NCBI GenBank assembly: GCA_964389805.1
Contig: CAYMFU010000020.1
Span: 1-6,201, forward strand
Length of the DNA: 6,201 nucleotides
Source: JAGTVG01 sp964389805
GTDB taxonomy: Bacteria; Bacteroidota; Bacteroidia; Cytophagales; Cyclobacteriaceae
Direction of reading: 5' to 3'
The notes under the pieces are model-generated. The model saw nothing but the letters and a program-made list of their open reading frames with translations, did no database searches and was not told the origin of the DNA. The position numbers and the translations under genes were made by a program. Position 1 is the first letter of the stretch, and every line of letters begins with the position of its first letter. Below, piece by piece: positions 1-4,741 of the stretch.

Positions 1-80
1 AAATATGTAACATTGCACTCCCAAATTCAAGAAGCTTAGAGTATAATTAAAATGTTCTTTATAGATGTTGGTGATAGTGA

Positions 81-111
81 CTGTATTTGGTGCCTCAAAT
101 TTCAAATACAG
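81..111. repeat. Perfect 9-bp inverted repeat
   Basis: CTGTATTTG at 81-89 is the exact reverse complement of CAAATACAG at 103-111, around a 13-base loop. A G-T pair at 90/102 could extend the stem. No T-run follows, so it does not look like an intrinsic terminator. It is the first of several consecutive hairpins before the tRNA. Confidence 0.55.
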
Positions 112-121
112 CATTTCACAT

Positions 122-172
122 TTCGGGATAGACTCTTCTCCTGCTGTAGCGGGAGAAGAAAACCCTCCCGAA
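122..172. repeat. Two-tier hairpin with a tRNA-acceptor-like outer stem
   Basis: The outer stem pairs TTCGGGA (122-128) with TCCCGAA (166-172), 7 bp perfect. The inner stem pairs CTTCTCCTGC (135-144) with GCGGGAGAAG (149-158), 10 bp with one G-T pair and a four-base TGTA loop. The 7-bp outer stem resembles a tRNA acceptor, but at about 50 nt the structure has no D or T arm and no recognisable T-loop, so it is not a functional tRNA. It could be a decayed tRNA, a small structured RNA, or a palindromic repeat. The pairing is directly visible; the function is unknown. Confidence 0.5.
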
Positions 173-186
173 TGAGAATTCACTAA

Positions 187-202
187 CGGGCCCATAGCTC
201 AG
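187..202 (+). repeat. 16-base exact copy of the tRNA 5' end
   Basis: CGGGCCCATAGCTCAG occurs here and again at 302-317, where it forms the acceptor 5' strand and the start of the D arm of the tRNA. After this match the sequences diverge: the copy has no matching D-stem strand, anticodon arm or T arm. It may be the scar of a tandem tRNA duplication with internal deletion, or of recombination at the tRNA locus. The repeat is certain; the origin is inference. Confidence 0.7.
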
Positions 203-250
203 TCCCGTTAAAGCGGGATGCCGTCTCATGCTTTCAGCATGATCCCGGCA
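203..250. repeat. Pair of adjacent hairpins with competing stems
   Basis: Hairpin one pairs TCCCG (203-207) with CGGGA (214-218). Hairpin two pairs TGCCG (219-223) with CGGCA (246-250) around a perfect 7-bp inner stem, TCATGCT (226-232) with AGCATGA (236-242), loop TTC. CGGGA at 214-218 could instead pair with TCCCG at 243-247, so two folds exclude each other. There is no downstream T-run or nearby start codon to indicate a riboswitch or attenuator. Confidence 0.5.
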
Positions 251-302
251 TTGGTCTAAGAGGTCTGTAAATACACTGAAGTCAAATATCAGATTTGATT
301 TC

Positions 303-376
303 GGGCCCATAGCTCAGTTGGTTAGAGCACCTGACTCATAATCAGGTGGCCGAAGGTTCGAGTCCTTCTGGGCCCA
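303..376 (+). tRNA. tRNA with CAU anticodon, probably tRNA-Ile2 (alternative: elongator tRNA-Met)
   Basis: A complete cloverleaf can be drawn. The acceptor GGGCCCA (303-309) pairs perfectly with TGGGCCC (369-375), with discriminator A at 376. The D stem is GCTC/GAGC with the GG pair in the loop. The anticodon stem CCTGA/TCAGG encloses loop CTCATAA (335-341) with anticodon CAT at 337-339. The variable loop is TGGCC, and the T stem GAAGG/CCTTC has loop TTCGAGT. CCA is not encoded (CTA follows the discriminator), so it must be added after transcription. The anticodon fits elongator Met or the Ile2 species whose C34 becomes lysidine. C-G pairs at acceptor positions 4-69 and 5-68 match E. coli tRNA-Ile2 rather than tRNA-Met, so I favour Ile2. 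The U29-A41 pair is less typical of Ile, so the identity is not certain. It is not an initiator, because the 1-72 pair is a normal G-C. Confidence 0.93.
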
Positions 377-397
377 CTAATTGATAATCAATAAGTT

Positions 398-433
398 AAG
401 GACTTAAATCAGACGATTTGAGTCCTTTTTTTT
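398..433 (+). terminator. Intrinsic terminator of the tRNA gene
   Basis: AAGGACTTAAATC (398-410) pairs with GATTTGAGTCCTT (415-427) to give a 13-bp stem with one G-T pair and a four-base AGAC loop, followed directly by a run of eight T (426-433). It lies 22 bases after the tRNA discriminator base, as expected for a monocistronic tRNA transcript. Confidence 0.9.
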
Positions 434-474
434 AATCATTTTAATATTTTTTTAATAAATATTAATTTGCCAAC

Positions 475-487
475 GCATAATTTATGC
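475..487. repeat. 13-base palindrome in the A+T-rich gap before the orphan gene
   Basis: GCATAATTTATGC is a perfect inverted repeat of two 6-base arms around one central T. It lies in the 251-base gap between the tRNA terminator and the gene starting at 685, about 200 bases before that start. It could be an operator-like site or chance in A+T-rich DNA. The rest of the gap shows only A+T-rich inverted repeats (for example TTAATATT 441-448 with AATATTAA 458-465) and no convincing promoter. Confidence 0.25.
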
Positions 488-684
488 CTTTCAATATTAA
501 TAATTAATGATTTATTAGGTAGTAAATCTTCGTTAATTGTGCTTATTTTAACCAAGCATATAATGATTCATAGTGAAACATTTTATCTATGGTTAATCGA
601 TTAAATATCAGCGGATTATATGTGAGATATCCATTTTCACTCAATTTTTAGATTAATAATTGAATAAAAGAGGTCAAATTCAAA

Positions 685-1434
685 ATGGAATTAAAAGGAG
701 CAATATTAATAATAGGTTCTTTATTATGGGACCCAAATCAAAATAGTCTTATTGGATTTAGAAAAAAATGGAGAAATAAACGACTTCAAATGGATAATAG
801 AATTCATGTGAAAGCACCTATTAGATATGGTAGGGAATCAGGTAATGGGAAAAATCTAACGATGGTATTTTCCTCTGATTGCGATAATAAAACAAAATTT
901 GGAACAGCTTTCTTGGTTCCGGTGAAAAATGCTAAAATAAAATCAGTAAGAGGAATTGTAAATCAAGCAAGATTCCTTTCAGAAGCAGAGGGAAGTGCAA
1001 ACAAAAAACTATGCAAAGGAAATAATGATAAGTGGTGTACGATAGGCATATTGTTTAATCCAAAACTAAAGAAAAACTTAAAAGAAGATATTTTGAAAAG
1101 ATGGAGAGAATTAATTCTAAAGGATGATGGGTTGAAAGATTTTACAGATTATAAAGTTGGAAACGAAAAATCAGCACTTTCAAATAAAGGTGAAATTCTA
1201 ATTAAGTGGATTAAATCAATAGATAAGGATTGCCAAACTCGTATTAATGAATTTGATTTTATTCTAGCAACATGTACTAAACCAAATGTAAAACAATATC
1301 CTAACTCAGAGGAAATAGCGAATGATATAATTAATGATAATCGTAAATACTTTTTTAACAATCTGATAAATGGAATAACAACTTTTCAAGATAAAGTAGT
1401 ATTAAAATCTAACACCTCGCAACCTCATGCCTAA
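685..1434 (+). CDS. Uncharacterised protein with gamma-glutamylcyclotransferase (GGCT)-like N-terminus
   Basis: This is a 249-residue soluble protein with no signal peptide or membrane segment. The start is supported by a Shine-Dalgarno-like AAGAGGT at 668-674, 10 bases before ATG. Residues 7-16 (ILIIGSLLWD) have the hydrophobic strand plus GSL loop that opens GGCT/ChaC-fold proteins. A Trp/Arg pair (W29, R30), a PIRYGRES segment (45-52), a TMVFS strand (59-63), GTAFLVPV (73-80) and an acidic LSEAEG (98-103) follow. E100 or E102 could play the role of the catalytic Glu of GGCT enzymes. The C-terminal half (residues 125-249) is lysine/asparagine-rich and mostly helical in appearance; I recognise no domain there. 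Known GGCT-fold enzymes cleave gamma-glutamyl amide bonds to release 5-oxoproline, but the substrate here cannot be inferred. The gene stands alone between a tRNA and mobile-element remnants and is much more A+T-rich than the minus-strand genes, which suggests horizontal acquisition. The gene call is solid; the fold assignment is tentative. Confidence 0.85.
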   Translation: MELKGAILIIGSLLWDPNQNSLIGFRKKWRNKRLQMDNRIHVKAPIRYGRESGNGKNLTMVFSSDCDNKTKFGTAFLVPVKNAKIKSVRGIVNQARFLSEAEGSANKKLCKGNNDKWCTIGILFNPKLKKNLKEDILKRWRELILKDDGLKDFTDYKVGNEKSALSNKGEILIKWIKSIDKDCQTRINEFDFILATCTKPNVKQYPNSEEIANDIINDNRKYFFNNLINGITTFQDKVVLKSNTSQPHA

Positions 1435-1471
1435 ATACTTATGACAAAAAGTAAGAGAAAGTATCTTTTAA

Positions 1472-1546
1472 TTTTATATAGATTGGACTCCAGAATACGC
1501 TGACGACAAACAATTGTTTCCTTTCAAAGTAATGTGGACTGATTAA
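1472..1546 (+). pseudogene. Possible gene fossil (C-terminal fragment, unidentified)
   Basis: Between the orphan gene and the IS remnant lies a short open stretch that runs from just after a TAA (1469-1471) to a TAA (1544-1546). Its end reads ADDKQLFPFKVMWTD, more protein-like in composition than the surrounding A+T-rich sequence. It has no start codon of its own. A short frame starting ATG at 1441 (reading MTKSKRKYLLILY) overlaps it in another frame, so a frameshifted small gene is conceivable. I do not recognise a family. With about 24 codons this may be chance. Confidence 0.2.
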
Positions 1547-1626
1547 GGACTAAAGGTTACGAGATAGTTTATTACCTTACATCTTTGGTAGTAAGGCAGA
1601 TTTCAAAACCTTAAAATCAGTTTAAA

Positions 1627-1983
1627 ATGGCACAAAGAAAATCAAGTGAAAAGTTAATCCGGGATATTAAACGCAATACCCGGAGAAAGTACTCATCCGA
1701 AGAAAAAATCAGAATAGTAATAGAGGGAATGCGTGGGGAGACCAGTATTGCAGATTTATGCCGCAGAGAAGGAATAAATCAGAACCTGTATTATCGCTGG
1801 AGCAAAGACTTTATGGAATCTGGAAAGAAACGGCTAGATGGAGATACTATGCGAGAGGCAAATACTTCAGAAGTACAATCCTTGAGAAATGAGAATGCCC
1901 AGTTAAAGGAAGTAGTTGCTGAACTGCTTCTGAAAAACCGGGTTCTTAAAAAAAGTATGAATGGGGAAGATTCAAGCGAATGA
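1627..1983 (+). CDS. IS3-family transposase OrfA (HTH DNA-binding subunit)
   Basis: This 118-residue protein has the usual OrfA length and layout. A basic N-terminus is followed by a helix-turn-helix at about residues 21-63 (RKYSSEEKIRIVIEG, then SIADLCRREGINQNLYYRW), typical of the HTH_Tnp_1 group. A leucine-zipper-like coiled coil at about 82-110 (LRNEN, LKEVVAELLLKNRVLKKS) would mediate OrfA/OrfAB multimerisation. In the family, OrfA binds the terminal repeats and the OrfAB fusion carries out transposition. The stop overlaps the orfB start as ATGA (1980-1983). A run of seven A near the 3' end (1948-1954) could allow -1 frameshifting. orfA itself looks intact, but it has no catalytic partner within this copy. 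Any remaining activity would be binding or interference with related elements elsewhere in the genome. Confidence 0.9.
   Translation: MAQRKSSEKLIRDIKRNTRRKYSSEEKIRIVIEGMRGETSIADLCRREGINQNLYYRWSKDFMESGKKRLDGDTMREANTSEVQSLRNENAQLKEVVAELLLKNRVLKKSMNGEDSSE
1948..1955 (+). promoter_or_regulatory. Candidate -1 frameshift site joining orfA to orfB
   Basis: Seven consecutive A followed by G lie in orfA codons 108-110 (AAA AAA AGT). The -1 frame is open from 1950, just after a TAA at 1947-1949, and continues through AAG TAT GAA into the orfB start at 1980. A slip on this A-run would therefore give an OrfAB fusion, the usual expression mode of IS3 elements. The exact A-AAA-AAG heptamer in the canonical phase is not present (the zero-frame context is T-AAA-AAA). 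No stimulatory structure was identified. Confidence 0.4.
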
Positions 1984-2093
1984 GATATATGCGATATACT
2001 CAATCAGAAAAAATGGAGATTATCCGAATAGTTGAAGAAAGTGAATTAGGAGTAAACAGGACGCTTAAGGAGCTGGGTATCCATAAAGCTTCA
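1980..2093 (+). pseudogene. IS3-family transposase OrfB, 5' stub only
   Basis: About 38 codons remain, starting MRYMRYTQSEKMEIIRIVEE and continuing through LGVNRTLKELGIHK, which is the N-terminal helix-turn-helix region of OrfB in this IS3 subgroup. An alternative start is ATG at 1989. Family members would continue with an STFYRWY-like segment and then the rve/DDE integrase domain of more than 200 residues. Here the sequence departs after GIHKAS and becomes part of a serine recombinase. The ATGA overlap with orfA is preserved. The break lies inside the gene, so this is a deletion junction and not an IS end. Confidence 0.75.
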
Positions 2094-3235
2094 TCAGGTA
2101 TACCGACCACCAAGAAGTTTCCATTTGGACGTACTTTCAATTTCGAAACTAATGAATGGGAATTGGATAAGAAAAAGAAGAGGGTATTAAATGGGTAGCA
2201 AAAGAATATCTGAATGAAGGATCATTGAAGGAAATAGTCAATGAATTGAAGCCCAGGTATGGCATAAAATTAGGATATGATGGTTTGAGAAATGTATTGA
2301 AGAATCATTGCGGCACTAAGTGGTATCAAAGATTCAAAGGACAAGATCCTATTGAATTTGAGGTCCCTCCATTATTAGACGAAGAGACAATTAAAAAGGT
2401 CGTAGAAAGGATGGCTTTCAATAAGCGCTGTAATCGTACCGATAAAAGAGATTACGTTTTAACTGGATTCATACGTTGTCAGAAATGTAATTACGCATTG
2501 TCAGGAGCTAATTCCAATGGTCGGAGAGTGTATCAACATAGCAATAAAATCTATGGTAAACAGAAATTTTGTATCGGCATTCTTGCTGATCCTGTGGAAC
2601 AATCGGTAATGGAAACAATTCTTTTCAATTTTGTTGATGGACCAAGTTTCGAAAAGGCCATTGATGATAGGTTGCCTGATGTAAACAAAAAGAAGGAATT
2701 AGAAAATGAACTCAAGCAAACGAATAAAACAATCGAAAAAATTAATGGAGAGTTGAAGAGACAGTACGAAATGGAAAAGCAGGGGAAGTATCCAACCGAA
2801 ATGATGGAATCAGAAAGAAAACAAAACATGGAATCTTGGGAGAAGTTAACTGCTGAAGCAAGGGAATTGAGCGACAGGATCAATAGAATGCCAGACATCG
2901 AATTGATTAAAGAGAAAGCTGAACTAGTTCGTCAAGATATAGCATTAAAATATGGGGGCCCAGACCGGATCGAAGAAATGACTTATGAGGAGAAACGAAA
3001 TCTTCTACATTGGATGTTTGACGGTAAAGATGAGGATGGCAAACCGTATGGCATCTACATAAATAAGGAAGGAAAGTATAAAAATACTGTAGTTGAATTT
3101 CGCATTCATAGTAAAATTATGATAAGAGATTTATTTGGATCAATCAATGACAACGAGACGGAAACAATGATAGATTGGATTGACTATGATGAGGAATTGG
3201 GTAAAAATAATAAGACTAACGGATCAGGTTTATAG
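2094..3235 (+). pseudogene. Large serine recombinase, N-terminally truncated and frameshifted
   Basis: The surviving part covers the recombinase, zinc-ribbon and coiled-coil regions. The first segment (2094 to about 2180) reads IPTTKKFPFGRTFNFETNEW, the start of the Recombinase domain with its P-x-G-R/Y motif. It runs in frame with the OrfB stub until TAG at 2196-2198. A -1 shift in the A/G-rich stretch 2171-2182 restores homology (EEGIKWVAKEYLNEGSLKEI). The downstream frame is open from 2171 to 3235, with a possible TTG start at 2225. Numbering from that TTG, there is a zinc-binding set C85-x2-C88 ... H105 ... C116 and a long charged coiled coil at about 155-235. Intact enzymes have an additional N-terminal resolvase domain of roughly 150 residues with the nucleophilic serine; it is absent. 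Such enzymes integrate and excise mobile elements, but this copy should be catalytically dead. A separate DNA-binding fragment translated from 2225 is possible but unproven. Confidence 0.85.
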
Positions 3236-3332
3236 TCAATTATATAATTAGTTGGGCCAGGCCAAACTTAGCTTATATTTTTTCAAAAAAATTGGACCTT
3301 GTTAAATAATGAAGACGATTACTGGATTTATC

Positions 3333-3356
3333 AAAAAGAATATGAGCGGAGCCCAT
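3333..3356 (-). terminator. Probable intrinsic terminator of the rhamnose isomerase gene
   Basis: Read on the minus strand, ATGGGC pairs with GCTCAT (one G-T pair) around loop TCC, and is followed after one base by a T-rich tract (TTCTTTTT; AAAAAGAA on the plus strand at 3333-3340). It lies about 20 bases past the rhaI stop. The stem is only 6 bp, so strength is uncertain, but the position is right. It also suggests that the rhaI transcript ends here and no further rha genes are co-transcribed on this side. Confidence 0.45.
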
Positions 3357-3374
3357 CCTTGTTAACACTATGTT

Positions 3375-4658
3375 CTATAATCCCGTAGCTACTGTCTCTG
3401 CACCCCTATCCTTCCTGAGTTGCTCACGTATATTAAGGCTTCGGTAGAGTTGTATGGGGTCATAGGCTGCACTGTTCCTTATCCGGGCTTCGGCGATCAA
3501 TGGTCTAAGGTCTGTTCTGAAAGCATCCTGCAATATTTCCTGTGCCCTGGTCACATCATTGTTTTCCCTGGCTTCTTCTAATTTTTGCCTGTTAATAATC
3601 AATGCCTGGGCATAAGAAAGCTTTATTGCCTCAACTGATTGCAATAAATCCTCAAGGGGATCTTTAACATTGTGAGAGGCATCTATCATCCAGGCCAAGG
3701 GTGCATCATCTTTATTAGCCCCTTCCATTCCGTAAACCAATTCGTTGAAGATCAGAAATAATTGATATGGCTTTATAGCACCTACAGTCAGGTCATCGTC
3801 TGCAAATTTCGAATCATTAAAATGAAATCCACCCAATTTATGCTCTCCCATCAGCGTAGCTACCACTTGTTCAATATTTGTATTGGGTAAATGATGCCCA
3901 AGGTCGACCAGGCAATATGCCTTGCGACCAAGTTTAGAAGAAAGCAAATAAGATGTACCCCAATCTGGTATTACTGTTGAATAAAAATTAGGCTCAAATG
4001 GCTTGTATTCTACAAACATCTGCCAGTCATCGGGTAAATGATCATATATTGACCTGAGTGAATCCAAAGTTCTGGACAGTGCTTTTCTGAAATTCTGTTG
4101 TCCAGGAAAATTGGATCCATCTGCCAGCCAGACTGTAAGAGATTTTGACCCTAATTTTATTCCATGATCTATAACTTCCTTATTATGGTTAACTGCTAAT
4201 TGACGGACATTTGGATCAGTATGTGCAAGCGACCCGAATTTATAGGATAGCTCCTGATCAGGCTGATCCTGGAAAGTATTAGAATTTACAGCATCAAACT
4301 TCAGTTCGAATGATTTTGCCAAATTTGATATTTCAATATAATCTTTGGGAATGTCCCAGGGTATATGCAAAGATATGGCTCCACTGGATTTGTTCAGGGT
4401 ATGAAGAAGTCCTACATCTTCCATTTTCTCCTCGAGGTTCCTTGGCTCACCACCTGATGGGAACCGGCCGAACCTGGTACCACCGGTGCCCAGGGCCCAG
4501 GAAGGAATTGCGACCTGGAAATCTGAGATTTTTTGAATTATCCCTTCAGGGTTGATACCGGACTCATCCAGCTGTCCCGATATATATTCTAATTTATTCT
4601 GATGAAGGGAACTGAATTCAGCATTATGTTCGCCTATTAAGGAAGATTCTAACCGCAT
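3375..4658 (-). CDS. rhaI: L-rhamnose isomerase, Pseudomonas stutzeri/RhaI type
   Basis: This cytoplasmic metal-dependent sugar isomerase (427 residues) has a TIM-barrel fold and interconverts L-rhamnose and L-rhamnulose, the first step of rhamnose breakdown. The length matches the roughly 430-residue P. stutzeri enzyme, which is distinct from the E. coli RhaA family. Visible hallmarks are SWALGTGGTRFGRFP (53-67), TVWLADGSNFPGQ (175-187) with W177, E217 and K219 in VEYKP, D252 and H255 in DLGHH, H279 with D287 and D289 in HFNDSKFADDD, and D326 in WMIDASH. As I recall the P. stutzeri structure, the spacing agrees with its two-metal site, so the enzyme should be active. P. stutzeri RhaI also accepts D-allose and other aldoses; substrate range here is open. 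The ATG start gives the family-length N-terminus. It lies 83 bases downstream of the LytTR regulator gene on the same strand, and no other rhamnose genes are in the window. Confidence 0.93.
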   Translation of the reverse strand: MRLESSLIGEHNAEFSSLHQNKLEYISGQLDESGINPEGIIQKISDFQVAIPSWALGTGGTRFGRFPSGGEPRNLEEKMEDVGLLHTLNKSSGAISLHIPWDIPKDYIEISNLAKSFELKFDAVNSNTFQDQPDQELSYKFGSLAHTDPNVRQLAVNHNKEVIDHGIKLGSKSLTVWLADGSNFPGQQNFRKALSRTLDSLRSIYDHLPDDWQMFVEYKPFEPNFYSTVIPDWGTSYLLSSKLGRKAYCLVDLGHHLPNTNIEQVVATLMGEHKLGGFHFNDSKFADDDLTVGAIKPYQLFLIFNELVYGMEGANKDDAPLAWMIDASHNVKDPLEDLLQSVEAIKLSYAQALIINRQKLEEARENNDVTRAQEILQDAFRTDLRPLIAEARIRNSAAYDPIQLYRSLNIREQLRKDRGAETVATGL

Positions 4659-4692
4659 ATGAAAAAATATTATCCTAAATATTAATGAATAG

Positions 4693-4726
4693 TAAAAATA
4701 AGAATTGATTGAGTGAATATATCAAA
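4693..4726 (-). promoter_or_regulatory. Weak candidate promoter for rhaI
   Basis: In the 83-base gap before rhaI, the minus strand has TTTG (4726-4723) and, 22 bases later, TATTTTTA (4700-4693). This resembles the Bacteroidota TTTG / TAnnTTTG pattern, but the last base of the -7 element is wrong and the spacing is slightly long. The gap is A+T-rich, so chance matches are likely. No terminator hairpin separates the regulator gene from rhaI, so read-through is the alternative. An AGGA sits 14 bases before the ATG (4676-4673), too far to be a good Shine-Dalgarno site. Confidence 0.2.
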
Positions 4727-4741
4727 AAGGCAAAACATTAG

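Larger units (their letters stand above)
1..302. other. Gene-free leader region upstream of the tRNA, rich in hairpins
   Basis: I see no credible protein gene here. The only longer open frame lies on the minus strand (116-310). It overlaps the tRNA start and several inverted repeats, has low-complexity arginine/serine content, and is best read as an accident of structured DNA. The stretch contains successive inverted repeats at 81-111, 122-172, 203-218 and 219-250, plus a small one at 282-298 (TCAAAT/ATTTGA). It also has a 16-base exact copy of the sequence at the start of the tRNA. The first 80 bases are plain A+T-rich sequence with no feature I can support. No clear Bacteroidota promoter (TTTG about 20 bases before TAnnTTTG) could be assigned to the tRNA. 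Confidence 0.6.
1533..2093 (+). mobile_element. IS3-family insertion sequence remnant (left part only)
   Basis: The element contains a full orfA and the first codons of orfB in the standard IS3 arrangement: orfB in the -1 frame relative to orfA, with a short overlap. Everything after about codon 38 of orfB, including the DDE catalytic domain and the right inverted repeat, is missing, so the element cannot move by itself. The left end is a guess: TGTGGACTGATTAAGG at 1533 starts with TG, as IS3 ends do, and lies 94 bases before orfA. Without the right end the terminal repeat cannot be verified. The sequence changes directly into serine recombinase coding sequence near 2094. Confidence 0.6.

Noticed and set aside
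188..260. Second complete tRNA gene
   Set aside because: Only the first 15 bases match. No D-stem partner, anticodon arm or T-loop can be drawn.
81..300. CRISPR array
   Set aside because: The repeats are few, unequal in spacing and mostly inverted within single hairpins; no regular repeat-spacer pattern exists.
116..310. Minus-strand open frame of 64 codons upstream of the tRNA
   Set aside because: It overlaps the tRNA 5' end and is built from the inverted repeats of the region. It has no recognisable domain or ribosome-binding site.
1149..1361. Minus-strand open frame inside the orphan gene
   Set aside because: It lies wholly within a better-supported gene on the other strand and has no family resemblance.
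1575..1596. CCTTAC/GTAAGG hairpin before orfA as an IS terminal repeat or anti-impinging-transcription structure
   Set aside because: It is only a 6-bp stem with a 10-base loop, and without the right IS end its role cannot be judged.
2551..2898. Minus-strand open frame of 115 codons, serine/leucine-rich
   Set aside because: It is the antisense shadow of the lysine/glutamate-rich coiled coil of the recombinase remnant.
3250..3272. Inverted repeat around GGGCCAGGCC as a terminator for the recombinase
   Set aside because: The stem is short and bulged, and the nearest T-run is too far downstream to form an intrinsic terminator.
3309..3365. 18-codon frame MKTITGFIKKNMSGAHPC on the plus strand
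   Set aside because: It is too short, has no recognisable match, and overlaps the probable rhaI terminator.
4310..4555. Plus-strand open frame opposite rhaI
   Set aside because: It lies inside the well-supported rhamnose isomerase gene, with no motif of its own.
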